40,961 bases of DNA from CALLVY01 sp937899855 (GTDB taxonomy: Bacteria > Bacteroidota > Bacteroidia > Chitinophagales > Saprospiraceae), in assembly GCA_039820405.1 (NCBI GenBank), contig JBCBQC010000053.1, forward strand, positions 1-40,961. Reading direction: 5' to 3'. How positions within the stretch are numbered: position 1 is the stretch's first letter; every line of letters begins with the position of its first letter. Positions 27,001-34,850 of this stretch are shown here, piece after piece. The position numbers and the translations under genes were made by a program. The notes beneath the pieces are model-generated. The model was not told where the DNA came from, did not search any database, and worked only from the letters and a program-made list of their open reading frames with translations.

Positions 27001-27973
27001 CGGCAACGCCCTGACCATCGGCAATTCGGGCTCGGACGACAATACCTACCTCAACCAAGCCACCCTCAACCTGGAATTGTCCGCCCTGGCGGGTACCAAC
27101 GAAGAGGTGTATTTCATCTTTAGCTACAAGAGCAATTTGGGGGTCTACACCAACGGAACCGCTCCGGCACTGAACGAGAATACGGTGTACATTCGGGGTT
27201 CCGAAAATGATCCCTGGTTTCAGTTGTTGGCGCTGGATATTGATAAGAACTGGAAGAAATCCGAGACGATCGACCTGACCCGGATCCTACAAACCCTGGG
27301 GCAGGACTTTTCGGCGACTACCCAGTTGCAGTTTCGCCAGCAGGGGAGCGTAGGGCTGGTCCTCGACAATATCAGCATCTCGACGCCCAGCCGTTTGCCC
27401 GTGACGATGGATACCTTTAGCGCCCAGCGCCTCGGTGAAGATGCGGTACTCAAATGGTCGACGCGGACGGAGGAGGGCAATGACTTTTTTCTGGTCGAGA
27501 TGGCGGAAGGCGTCGCAGGAGTGCTGGAAGACGACTTTCGGGTGATCGGTAAGGTGATGGGGCAGGGCTTCTCCAACCAACTGACCGATTATACCTTTGT
27601 GGATCAGATCGAACGCAAACGGGGGGATCGCTACTACCGCTTGCGACAGGTCGACTTTGGGGGCAACGCAACGGCCTCCGAGTTCCGGGTGGTTTCCTTC
27701 CCGGTATTGGAGGAGGAGCTGGTGTTTTATCCCAATCCCTTTATGTACCATTTTAATATTTACTACGAAGTGGATACCGATCAGGCGGTGACGGTACGGC
27801 TGATCAACGCCAAGGGCCAGACCATAATGGAGGAGCAGCACCTGTTCCAGCAGGGCCGTCACGAATTGGCGATGAACCTCGATTCCGGCTTACCGGGAGG
27901 GCTCTACACGGTACAGATCGTTTATCCCAATCAAAAAATGAGCAATTTCCGCCTGACCAAGGCTTTGGACTGA
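24044..27973 (+). CDS. Secreted S8 (subtilisin-like) serine protease with T9SS type A sorting domain
   Basis: The 1309-residue protein has a Sec signal (about residues 1-21, cleaved near ALRGQ) and an N-terminal prodomain-like region to about 215. The S8 catalytic domain follows: D240 (IGIGDGGE), H268 (AHGDHVAGI), oxyanion N360 (AAGNNG) and S439 (GTSMAAP). After it come a beta-sandwich with VGGETFDPGTTERIQWD, an Fn3-like module, a CARDB-like region and a MAM/jelly-roll-like module. The last 80 residues are a type A T9SS sorting domain beginning FYPNPF and ending GGLYTVQIVYPNQKMSNFRL. It is expected to be exported through the type IX system and anchored or released at the surface. It is a single gene with its own terminator. 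Confidence 0.94.
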   Translation: MRKHNTAVLALLLLLCTALRGQDQNRTSSEALLPLQELRSDPDQLSRIQQAQRYYLHLRFEAVPNAKLLARLADLDIQLVAPIQQNTYWASLPASIDTEQLRDLGIQGVAAPTAQQKMSRALRQQQRPSWSTAGTEEVELAISFFPSTPSPLIDAVLNDLQATEIGLRHNRGSLILARLATNKVATLSALPVVRALDYVQEPDQPLNYEIRSAQRINAVQCIVPGSLNLRGHGVTIGIGDGGELGEHKDFAGRVNNEASGTYSSFGAHGDHVAGIIGGSGALHPRHRGMAPESELIIQKTSLITYYTNDYVNNYGMVLTNNSYGTTSNCEINGTYNYSSQSLDQQMLDYPELLHVYAAGNNGWETCGDFPKSYHTVLRYYQAAKNVLTVGNAKDNRTINPNSSRGPVDDGRIKPEICGVGTKVTSTGRDYNYWSATGTSMAAPAVVGTMALMYERYRELNGGANPSGALMKAIACNTAEDLGNVGPDYTFGYGMINARRAIDAIEEDRFLTGSVEHARTEQHTIPVPAGVEQVKVMLYWHDAPAEADATVTLVNDLDLLVQTPDANSYTPWVLNPNAANVEDLATRGVDRLNNIEQVTIDTPTGGNYTIEINGYNVPMGPQNYILTYDFVYSEVVVTFPVGGETFDPGTTERIQWDAEVSNTDYFTVEWSPDNGATWEVVKSGVAPNVRYANWVVPNTITEQARIRVSKFNTSVSDESDFEFSVLGVPDALAAQSVCAGYVQLTWSPETYATAYELMQFVDEEMVTIATLTDTTYTIEGGLSLGEMYWFSVRAIGPSGGRSERSEAISCVPQIVTPCDWENDGLLHGGFTELRGRFNTSSALSGNELISVRIENMGVNALEEVKLYYQVNNQTPVEETYTGNIPVGESATYVFSQGADLSSPQQYTIRAWMEIPGDTHPENDSLSVPMRATQLGYGALSLPHIETFEDLGPASDFTESQIGPSGLLLWDLELGAGSWGFTEADENGGNALTIGNSGSDDNTYLNQATLNLELSALAGTNEEVYFIFSYKSNLGVYTNGTAPALNENTVYIRGSENDPWFQLLALDIDKNWKKSETIDLTRILQTLGQDFSATTQLQFRQQGSVGLVLDNISISTPSRLPVTMDTFSAQRLGEDAVLKWSTRTEEGNDFFLVEMAEGVAGVLEDDFRVIGKVMGQGFSNQLTDYTFVDQIERKRGDRYYRLRQVDFGGNATASEFRVVSFPVLEEELVFYPNPFMYHFNIYYEVDTDQAVTVRLINAKGQTIMEEQHLFQQGRHELAMNLDSGLPGGLYTVQIVYPNQKMSNFRLTKALD

Positions 27974-28032
27974 TCCCGTCCGAGGGGCAGCTGGCGGGGC
28001 CAGCGCCCAGCGTAAGCCGGGAAAAGCAATGG

Positions 28033-28079
28033 ATAAAGAACTTTATGGCAAAGTGACCGACTCCTTCGGGGAGTCCACT
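28033..28079 (+). repeat. Pair of short hairpins downstream of the subtilase gene
   Basis: ATAAAG-aa-CTTTAT lies at 28033-28046. A second hairpin at 28059-28075 has arms GACTCC and GGAGTC around a TTCGG loop, with AGTG and CACT able to extend it from outside. Both sit between the stop codon and the terminator and may protect the 3' end of the mRNA or be a palindromic repeat. Confidence 0.45.
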
Positions 28080-28108
28080 CTGCAATTTTGGCATCGATTT
28101 TTAGAATG

Positions 28109-28143
28109 AGCATCTCTGATCTGACTCGGAGATGCTTTTTTTT
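28109..28143 (+). terminator. Intrinsic terminator of the subtilase gene
   Basis: Arms AGCATCTC (28109-28116) and GAGATGCT (28129-28136) form an 8-bp stem, extendable inward by a wobble and two pairs, followed by a run of eight T. The stop codon of the subtilase gene lies 136 bases upstream. Confidence 0.75.
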
Positions 28144-28614
28144 GACAAAAAATGGGGCAAATATCCATTTGGATACGGTACTTTTTTTCACATTAATCGG
28201 GTAAATTATTAGTATAAATAACTGATAATCAATAAATATATACGCTAGATCGCTAATTTTTATTTACACAAAGGCGCGAAAGTGTCCTTTTTTGCCCTGG
28301 TTTATTTATCGATCATTGTAATGTGATTGATGCGGAGGGAAAGAAAAAGTGAAAATGGAATCAGTCACCCGGGCTTGATCCAGCGGCCAGAAAAGCTGAT
28401 CCGCGATCGCCCCTTCAACTTGGATATGTTCATGGGATTATAATTTGTTGTAGTGAGTCGCATTTCCGCCAAGGAACATGCGACTTCCTTTTTCCGGAGC
28501 TTTTTGATGGATCCTTTCCTTCCCCCTTTCCCAATGTCAACCCGCCATACTGCCCCAGCGGGTATCGACTGTTCTCCCTTCTTTTTTGTGCTTACCATTA
28601 AGTACCGCGATCGC
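28144..28614. other. AT-rich intergenic region with a second terminator-like hairpin
   Basis: About 470 bases without a credible gene. The first 150 are strongly AT-rich. A hairpin with arms AGTCGCAT (28456-28463) and ATGCGACT (28478-28485) is followed by TCCTTTTTCC, which could stop transcription on the plus strand, though no gene is seen to need it. The frames across 28365-28598 show no motif. Confidence 0.4.
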
Positions 28615-29163
28615 CTAGCGAAACCTCAGATTGGTCCAATCGTCTCCGGGGGCTTCGTCGGCTTGGTCGAAGAGAAAAAAAATCAGGGCCAGGCCCTTGT
28701 CTTCGGCGTAGAGGGCCAGCAATTTGCAGTGTTGGCGGGTGGAAAAAGCGGTCTTGGGTTGGAAGAAAACGATGCCTCCCCAGTCGGCCCGGTATTGCTC
28801 TTGGACTTGGTCCGCGGGGATGCTGTGGACCGCCAGGGTGGAGTGGGCGCCGTTGCTGGCCAGGTGGGTGGCGGTGGTCAGGCAACGCAGCTGGGGCAAT
28901 GCACTGAGTGGTGAGCCGTCGTTGGGAAGGATGCGATAGCGGATTTCCAGGCGGGATTTTTTCTTCCGCAGGGCGTGATCACAGGGGAAAAAAGCGTTTT
29001 GAAGCGCTCGCAGGGGCCGAAATTGTTGTTCGACGGGTTCGAAATACTCGATTTGGGCCGCGTCGAGCTGCTGGACAAAGGCGGCGGGTAGGGGCGCTTG
29101 AGCAGTAGCGCGCCAAGCGGCGACGGAGAAAAGCAGTAACGTCAACAAGGAGCAACGGATCAT
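28615..29163 (-). CDS. Secreted protein of unknown function
   Basis: The 182-residue protein from the ATG at 29163 starts with a Sec signal (MIRCSLLTLLLFSVAAWRATAQ, given in part: hydrophobic core LLTLLLFSVAAW, cleavage near ATAQA). The mature part has mixed alpha/beta character with three Cys and ends in LALIFFLFDQ...DDWTNLRF. I do not recognise a family. A longer frame starting at 29226 puts 21 polar residues before the signal and is not favoured. On the minus strand, TACCTTTA at 29188-29195 is a near-consensus -7 element about 25 bases upstream. It is monocistronic by position. Confidence 0.7.
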   Translation of the reverse strand: MIRCSLLTLLLFSVAAWRATAQAPLPAAFVQQLDAAQIEYFEPVEQQFRPLRALQNAFFPCDHALRKKKSRLEIRYRILPNDGSPLSALPQLRCLTTATHLASNGAHSTLAVHSIPADQVQEQYRADWGGIVFFQPKTAFSTRQHCKLLALYAEDKGLALIFFLFDQADEAPGDDWTNLRFR

Positions 29164-29458
29164 TGAGACGGGGGTTGGTCCGAATGATAAAGGTACGAGA
29201 CTTTTGGGGGAGTGTCGATGGCTCAACGGCGGTTGTTCCCTTTGCGGGTAAATATTTGCCGAAAGAGATAGGTCAAAAACAGCAACATATTTTGAATTTT
29301 TGGGTCTGGATTAGCTTCTAGCCTATACATAATATTAAAAAGCATTCGGAAATGCAATTTTTTCGGACCGCTAAGCCATTGTAGAACAGTTTTGAATACA
29401 TTTCTAAAATAAAATGTATCCAAAACGACCCTTAACGTCTGCTTTTTCCACTTTCCCC

Positions 29459-32400
29459 CTAAAATAGGCTCACATCCCCGTGTACCACCCGCCGTTCGCC
29501 ATCCAAAAATTCCAGCTCAATCACGTAGACAAAGACTCCCTGCCCCAGGGCCTGCCCCTGGTACAATCCATCCCAGCCCTCTCCTTCGGCGTTGGGCGTT
29601 AGGTTTTTCCGATCGTAAAGGGTGGCTCCCCAGCGATCGAAGATTTGCATCCGGGCCACCGAGACGAGGTTGGCGCCGCCGTAGACCATAAAGTAATCGT
29701 TTTGACCATCGCCGTTGGGAGAAAAGACATTGGGAATAAAGAGATCGCGATTGGGAAGCACGCGTACTTCCACCTCATCGGTGGCAGTACAACCGTATTC
29801 GTCACTCACCACGACCCGGTAGGTCGTATGCTCGGTGGGCTGTACCTCATTGGTGGTACAATCGTCGCAAATTTTTTCTTCCGTACTGGCGGTCCACTGG
29901 TACTCGAGGTCCGTGTTGACATTGACCAGGGCATCGAGTGCGACGCGGTCGCCCAGGCGGATTTCAAAATCTTCGTTGAGGGCGACTTCGACGGGCGAGT
30001 TGCGTTCGACTTCAAAGTCGCGGCGCTCGACACAGCCGTACTCGTCGCGGACCTCCACGCTAAACCAGCCGTGGGGCAGGACCACCTCGGTGCTCGTGGC
30101 GTCCAGAACTTCGCCGTTCTGCTGGTACCAGGTGTAGGTATGGGATTCGTTTTCGGTGGCGAGAACCAGCTTGGCCGTACCCGTCACCCGTTCGCAGAGG
30201 GCGGGGCTGGTTTGTACGTCCACAATCTGGGGCCCCGCTGCCGCGTCAACTTCGGTTCGTACGGTGGCGGTACAGCCCAGCTCATCACTCACCGTGAGGG
30301 CGTAGTCGCCGGCGGTCAGGTCGGTCAGGTAGCTGGTGGTGGCGCCATTGCTCCAGGTGTACTGGAGGGGTTCAAAACCCCCGTCAATGGCGACTTCTAC
30401 CCAGCCGTCGGCCCGTTGGCAGCGCTCGGGATTGTTGTCGATCACTTCCAGTTGCAGCGGCTGTACGGCCGGCATGGGGGCGGTAAATTCGGCGCGGTCG
30501 ATCCGCAGACAGCGGTCGTTGCTGATGACGGTGGCCCGCAGCTGGTAGTGGGCACGGTAATCGCTGAGGCGAATGTCGGCCTCGGTGTGGGCCAGGAGGC
30601 TATCGTTGAGCCGCCATTGGAATACTGGGGCGGAACCCCAGTATTCTCCAGTGGCAGTAAATTGTACGGAGGCGCCCGGACAGACGCGTTCCGCACTGGC
30701 ATCGATTTCAAGTTGGGGGGTATTGAGATTACTGACTTGCATTTTGATGGCTGCGGGTTCGAGCAGGTCGGTGGTGGTACAGGGGCCGGTGAGGCGGACG
30801 CGGCAGCGTACTTCGGCGCCATCCTGGAGGGTGGTGCTGGAGAATACGGGCGCGTCGGGACCGATGCGGTGCCCGTTGACGGACCATTCGTAGCTGGCGG
30901 CTTCCAGGTGCTGGCCGACGATTTCAAAGTGGGCGGCTTCGCCCGCACAGATGCTGTCGCTTTCGGTGTGGAGACTAGCCGTGGGGCTCAAAATGGGCAG
31001 TACGCTCATACGGATGGGGGTGGCCACTACGCTGCTGCTCGTGACGCAGGGGGCGCTGCTGTTGGCGGTGAGGGTGACGATTTGTCCATCCCGGAGATCA
31101 TCGGCACTCAGGATTGGCCCCGTCAGAGGCTGGAGTTCGCCGTCGATGCGCCATTCGTAGCGGGGGTTGGGCCCCAAGTTTTCCCCAACCGCCGTAAAGT
31201 GAACCAGGTCGCCCTCGCAGAGCACTTCGGCGGTGGCCAGCAATTGGATGCTGGGATCCAAGCTGGTGGTGATGTCGACCGCTACGCCTTGGGTCGCTAC
31301 CGCACCGAGGCCCAGACAGGGCCGTTGGAAGCTCATTTCACAGTGTACCACATCCCGATCGGAGAGGGTATTGATGACGAAGAAGTTGTTGTTGACGTTT
31401 TGCGCCTGCCCGTTGACGAACCACTCGTAGGAGATGTCGCTCAGGCCCGCGAGGCCATTTTCGGTGCTGGCGTTGAAGAAGATGTCCTGTCCGGTGCAGT
31501 ATTCTACCCGTTCGACCACCAGTTCCAATTCGGGGCTGGCGACCGGTACGATGATGGCGATCAAGATAGGATTGGAGACGTGACGGTGCGTATTACACAA
31601 TTGCTCGAGTTCGAGCACGCATTCCACCACATCTCCATCCTGGAGGTCGTCCGTCTGAAAAACCGTACCGTGGGCTCCATTGACGGCCTGACCATTAATC
31701 GTCCACTGCAATGCCACCCCAGGGTGGTAGTTGAGGATGTCGGCATGGAAGGTGACGATTTCGCCCGTGCAGGGTTGTTCTGACGAGCTGCTAATGCTGA
31801 CCGCAGGCAGCAGACCCGTGTGGGCCTGTCCTTCGAGGTATTTTAAAATATTTTCGAGTAGTAGGGGATTGGAGTAGTTGCGGATCCAATCCTGATCCGA
31901 GGAGGTAACGATTTTGCCGTGGGCGGGGTTAGGGGATTCGTAGATAAAACCGTACGAACGGTCTTGGTAACGGAGGAAGGGGCGGATGGTGCCATCCCCA
32001 TTGCCGTAGGTTCCGTACCAAAAATAGTTGAGCTGATCGACGGTATTGTAATTGTCGCGCAGGGGCGATTCGACTTGCATGGGTACTTGCTGACCAGCTC
32101 CCTGACCGGTCCAGTTGAACTGTCCGCCGAGCTCGTCCACCAGGTATTTAAAGGTGAGGTTGCCCGCGTGGGTAAAGAGGTATTCCGACTGGAGGTAAAG
32201 CTGGCCCCCCAGGCGTACAAATTCTTTGATGTGGGCACTTTGCGTAGCGCTGAGGTCGATCAGGCCGGAGGAAACCACCAGGATGTCGGTGTGGCGCAAG
32301 TTACAAGCATCATCGAGGAAATCGTAGGTTTCGATCTGGGCGTCGTGTCCGAGTACCAGCGCGGCGTTGTACCAGTTGAGGTCCATGGTCTGCGCCGGGT

Positions 32401-32506
32401 GGAAAGACTGACTTTCCAGGATGGTTACGTGAAGCGCGGAGGCGCTGGAGCAGAAAAGGACAAATAAGGAGATTGTGGTGTAAGTTTTGGTAATTGTGGA
32501 CGTCAT
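29459..32506 (-). CDS. Cell-surface protein with Ig-like repeats and T9SS type B sorting domain
   Basis: The 1015-residue protein has a signal peptide (cleavage near SSASA). An N-terminal domain of about 210 residues (LGHDAQIETYDFLDDAC, VRLGGQLYLQSEYLF, GKIVTSSDQDWIRN) resembles glutamine-amidotransferase-like/ThuA folds. Then come five tandem Ig/PKD-like modules of roughly 85-95 residues, each with a paired-cysteine pattern and a Y/W-x-W-x-x-N/D-G motif, and a SprB-type repeat (GWVEVAIDGG, YTWSNGATTSYL, VSDELGC). The C-terminus, from DLFIPNVFSPNGDGQND, is the gliding-motility-associated type B sorting domain with FDRWG and GVFVYVIELE. It should be exported by type IX secretion to the surface. 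The partner proteins are unknown. Confidence 0.92.
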   Translation of the reverse strand: MTSTITKTYTTISLFVLFCSSASALHVTILESQSFHPAQTMDLNWYNAALVLGHDAQIETYDFLDDACNLRHTDILVVSSGLIDLSATQSAHIKEFVRLGGQLYLQSEYLFTHAGNLTFKYLVDELGGQFNWTGQGAGQQVPMQVESPLRDNYNTVDQLNYFWYGTYGNGDGTIRPFLRYQDRSYGFIYESPNPAHGKIVTSSDQDWIRNYSNPLLLENILKYLEGQAHTGLLPAVSISSSSEQPCTGEIVTFHADILNYHPGVALQWTINGQAVNGAHGTVFQTDDLQDGDVVECVLELEQLCNTHRHVSNPILIAIIVPVASPELELVVERVEYCTGQDIFFNASTENGLAGLSDISYEWFVNGQAQNVNNNFFVINTLSDRDVVHCEMSFQRPCLGLGAVATQGVAVDITTSLDPSIQLLATAEVLCEGDLVHFTAVGENLGPNPRYEWRIDGELQPLTGPILSADDLRDGQIVTLTANSSAPCVTSSSVVATPIRMSVLPILSPTASLHTESDSICAGEAAHFEIVGQHLEAASYEWSVNGHRIGPDAPVFSSTTLQDGAEVRCRVRLTGPCTTTDLLEPAAIKMQVSNLNTPQLEIDASAERVCPGASVQFTATGEYWGSAPVFQWRLNDSLLAHTEADIRLSDYRAHYQLRATVISNDRCLRIDRAEFTAPMPAVQPLQLEVIDNNPERCQRADGWVEVAIDGGFEPLQYTWSNGATTSYLTDLTAGDYALTVSDELGCTATVRTEVDAAAGPQIVDVQTSPALCERVTGTAKLVLATENESHTYTWYQQNGEVLDATSTEVVLPHGWFSVEVRDEYGCVERRDFEVERNSPVEVALNEDFEIRLGDRVALDALVNVNTDLEYQWTASTEEKICDDCTTNEVQPTEHTTYRVVVSDEYGCTATDEVEVRVLPNRDLFIPNVFSPNGDGQNDYFMVYGGANLVSVARMQIFDRWGATLYDRKNLTPNAEGEGWDGLYQGQALGQGVFVYVIELEFLDGERRVVHGDVSLF

Positions 32507-32658
32507 CCGTAGTCACCATTTGGTGGGGGAGGATTAAAAAATTGGTTTACTCTAAGATTCGTAGGGAGGATAGTTGGCATTCTACCGAAGGCGGGGTAAA
32601 CGGAGAACGCGGTCGTTGTAGAAGAGGGAAGTAATTAAAATTGTAAGATTCGTTGACA

Positions 32659-32688
32659 CAAATATAAGCGGCTTGGACCGTTAACTCA
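32659..32688 (-). promoter_or_regulatory. Promoter of the type B surface protein gene
   Basis: On the minus strand TTG (32688-32686) is followed after exactly 19 bases by TATATTTG (32666-32659). Both elements and the spacing match the Bacteroidota housekeeping promoter. Transcription would start near 32652, leaving a 5' leader of about 145 bases before the ATG at 32506. Confidence 0.65.
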
Positions 32689-32875
32689 AGGCGTAAAAAT
32701 GAAAAACAATAATGTTTTAAAAAATTATGTGACGGGCTAAACGTGGGATACATCAAGCGCAGTGGGCATGCGTCGGGGGCGGCGGCCAGCATTTGCGGGC
32801 GTGGTGCTCGGTGTCCAGTTGGGGTTTTGTAACGTCGTTTTTTGTATTTGGAGCGCGCTGTTTTTGTTTTTTTAT
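32689..32875. other. Intergenic stretch between PAP2 gene end and the surface-protein promoter
   Basis: Together with the leader at 32507-32658 this forms a 369-base gene-free interval. Nothing else is seen in it: minus-strand frames here are read-through from the PAP2 gene in another frame, and no hairpin with a T run is apparent. Confidence 0.4.
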
Positions 32876-33751
32876 CTAAAATCGCCAGCGGAGGGCGAGG
32901 GCCCGGGTATCCGAGGTGTAAACGGCGGATAATAAGAGCCGATTTTGCCAGCGGCGGTGCAGCTCGGGGATCAGCAGTCCCATGCCCGTGCCGACGATGG
33001 CACCCACGATGACGTCGCTGGGAAAATGTTTGAGGGCTTTGATGCGGTAGAGGGCCACCATGGCGGTGGGAAGGGTAGCGCCCCCGTACCACCACCATTT
33101 TTTAGCTCCCAGGCCGGGGTGGTAATCGCAATACAGTTTGGCGGCGAAGAAGGCGCCGGTGGCGGTGGAGGAGACGTGGCCGCTGAAGAAGGAATTGCGG
33201 AAGCCGCCGTTGGCCCGTTCTGCGTCGGGGACTTCGGGGTAGTAGACGATGGGGCGGTAGCGGAGTTGGAAGGCGGGGCCGAGGGGGGACCAGGCGTAGA
33301 TATTGGCTCCGATGGCGTGCGTTTCGGCGTACATCAGGCCGATGTCGAGCCAGTCGCGGCGGATTTCCCGGTCGACGAAGAGGAAGAGGGGGAGGGCCAG
33401 GCTGAGGTTGAGGCCGACATCGGAGATGGCTTGGGCGCGGTCGCGTTGGGCGGGGTCCTGGCGGAGGGCCCAGCGGTCGAAGCGGTTGACGGTGCTGTTT
33501 TCGAGTTGGCGGAGGGTGGCGGTGGGGGTGGGGTCTTTTCGTTTGAGGGCCCGGAGGCCGATGATGTTGGTAAAGTTGCCGACCAGGCCGATGGAGAGGC
33601 TGAGCCAGCGGTTGACGTGGTAGATCTCGGTGGTATCGGGCGGGGTGATTTGGGCGGTGAGGGGGGCGGTCGCGAGCAGTTGGAGCGACAGGGCGAGGGC
33701 GAGTAGGGCCCCGCTGCGGAGGGGGGAGGGGATGGATGCGAGCACGGGCAT
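32876..33751 (-). CDS. PAP2-family phosphatase
   Basis: The three phosphatase motifs are present: LRYRPIVYYPE (K/R-x6-RP-like), NSFFSGHVSSTATG (the P-S-G-H motif with Phe for Pro) and RIKALKHFPSDVIVGAIVG (R-x5-H-x3-D). The 291-residue protein has a signal peptide (MPVLASIP..., cleavage near LTAQ) and several hydrophobic stretches, so it acts on membrane-bound or periplasmic substrates such as undecaprenyl pyrophosphate or lipid phosphates; the substrate cannot be decided. The last residues (LLLSAVYTSDTRALALRWRF) look like beta strands of an outer-membrane protein, as in similar Bacteroidota PAP2 proteins. Confidence 0.9.
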   Translation of the reverse strand: MPVLASIPSPLRSGALLALALSLQLLATAPLTAQITPPDTTEIYHVNRWLSLSIGLVGNFTNIIGLRALKRKDPTPTATLRQLENSTVNRFDRWALRQDPAQRDRAQAISDVGLNLSLALPLFLFVDREIRRDWLDIGLMYAETHAIGANIYAWSPLGPAFQLRYRPIVYYPEVPDAERANGGFRNSFFSGHVSSTATGAFFAAKLYCDYHPGLGAKKWWWYGGATLPTAMVALYRIKALKHFPSDVIVGAIVGTGMGLLIPELHRRWQNRLLLSAVYTSDTRALALRWRF

Positions 33752-33765
33752 AAGATTTAGGGGGG

Positions 33766-33773
33766 CAAAGGTA
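33766..33773 (-). promoter_or_regulatory. Candidate -7 promoter element of the PAP2 gene
   Basis: The minus strand reads TACCTTTG, an exact TAnnTTTG match, 14 bases before the ATG at 33751. The 5' leader would be very short. The expected -33 TTG is not evident. Confidence 0.5.
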
Positions 33774-33955
33774 CGACAGAAAGTGGAGAATGGGGGAGGA
33801 GATGGGGGGAGGTGAAAAAAAGTGGTTCAAATTGCCAGGCCCTGTTTCTTGTTTAAAACTTTTTGTTTATTTTTGTGTCGTAAATTGTTTGAAGTAGGTC
33901 GCTCCAATGAATTGATGGGGGTCGCCTGCTTACAGCTGTTGTTTTTCATCCACTT

Positions 33956-33963
33956 GATATTTG
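33956..33963 (+). promoter_or_regulatory. Near-consensus -7 element of the S24 regulator gene
   Basis: GATATTTG differs from TAnnTTTG at the first two positions and lies only 4 bases before the ATG at 33968. If it is the promoter, the transcript is leaderless. The context TTTGCACTATG is almost the same as that of the tetR gene at 39107 (TTTGCACCATG). Confidence 0.35.
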
Positions 33964-33967
33964 CACT

Positions 33968-34690
33968 ATGAGTCGGGTCAATCGCACCATTTCCAGTAAC
34001 CTTGTGTTTCTCAGCCAGTACGCTCAGTCGATTGGGGAGGAGGACTTTAGCAGTTTTATGGACTGCACCCCCGAGGAGTTTGGGGCTTATTTGGAAGGGG
34101 AGCCGATCGGGGTCCAGCATTTGGTGGACATTCACCGGTACTTTGGCATTCCCTACGAGGATTTTTTGCACCGCGACCTGAGCCGGATGTCCCTGGCCGA
34201 ATTTAGCCAGCTGTTGGAGGATCACCAAGCTACGAAGGGAAAAGCGGCCTCCGCCTCCGATGGCATTGCCATTCCCCTGGTGCCACAAAAGGCCAGTGCC
34301 TCCTATTCCGAACGCCAGCGCGAAGATCACCACCTGGCGGGGACCTTTCCGACCCTCAAGCTGCCCGAGAGTTTTTTAGCCGGTAAAATCAGCAAGCGCC
34401 TCCGCGCCTTCGAGATCGAGGGCTTTTCGATGGCGCCCAACGTCCAGCCGGGAGACATTGTGGTGGGCGAGAAACAGGACAACATCTACGACGTGCTGGA
34501 TGGCGAATGCTACGTACTGGTCCTGGTGGATGGGATCGTACTCAAGCGCGTTTACCTGACCACGACCGACGAATCCATTTTCCAATCTTTCCGCCTTTTC
34601 TCCGACAATCCCGAATACGAGCCCGTCGACGTCAAGGGTGAGGATGTGCTGGAGATTTGGAAGACCTGTTATCAGCTCAGTGGCATGTAG
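33968..34690 (+). CDS. S24-family (LexA/CI-like) transcriptional regulator
   Basis: The 240-residue protein has an N-terminal helical region of about 75 residues resembling an XRE-type helix-turn-helix (FLSQYAQSIGEEDFSS, CTPEEFGAYLEGEP, VDIHRYFGIPYEDFL). The C-terminal S24 domain has Ser in FEIEGFSMAPNVQPGDIVVGE and Lys in DGIVLKRVYL, the Ser-Lys dyad of LexA/CI/UmuD proteins. An Ala-Gly or Cys-Gly self-cleavage site is not obvious in the linker (residues 85-135), so it may sense a ligand or stress without autocleavage. Target genes are unknown. It is monocistronic; the next gene is 160 bases away. Confidence 0.85.
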   Translation: MSRVNRTISSNLVFLSQYAQSIGEEDFSSFMDCTPEEFGAYLEGEPIGVQHLVDIHRYFGIPYEDFLHRDLSRMSLAEFSQLLEDHQATKGKAASASDGIAIPLVPQKASASYSERQREDHHLAGTFPTLKLPESFLAGKISKRLRAFEIEGFSMAPNVQPGDIVVGEKQDNIYDVLDGECYVLVLVDGIVLKRVYLTTTDESIFQSFRLFSDNPEYEPVDVKGEDVLEIWKTCYQLSGM

Positions 34691-34777
34691 TGCCGTAGGC
34701 GGGGGTGGGGGAGCATCTTTCCCGTTATTTTCCTTGGAAATTTTATTGCAACTGGATCGCATTTAAAGCAACTTGCC

Positions 34778-34785
34778 TATCTTTA
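34778..34785 (+). promoter_or_regulatory. Near-consensus -7 element of the COG0523 gene
   Basis: TATCTTTA matches seven of the eight positions of TAnnTTTG, counting the free positions, and lies about 65 bases before the ATG at 34851. Confidence 0.3.
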
Positions 34786-34850
34786 AGGTTTAGGGCGGTG
34801 GTCCTCGCATTTGGGGAAACGCCACGTCCCGCAGCTAAATCAAATGCCTC

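Noticed and set aside
28365..28598. A 77-codon minus-strand frame in the AT-rich gap after the subtilase.
   Set aside because: It crosses the hairpin at 28456-28485, shows no motif and no signal peptide.
29396..29419. An AT-rich 8-bp inverted repeat (ATACATTT/AAATGTAT) after the type B surface protein gene.
   Set aside because: Weak stem and no T run on the minus strand after it, so not called a terminator.
29645..31783. A 712-codon open frame on the plus strand, antisense to the type B surface protein gene.
   Set aside because: It mirrors the codon pattern of the real gene on the other strand; it has no signal, motif or start context, and is low in complexity (Val/Gly/Asp-rich).
32547..33098. 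A 183-codon minus-strand frame overlapping the end of the PAP2 gene.
   Set aside because: It is an out-of-frame continuation over the PAP2 gene and a gene-free stretch, Arg/Pro/His-rich and without motif.
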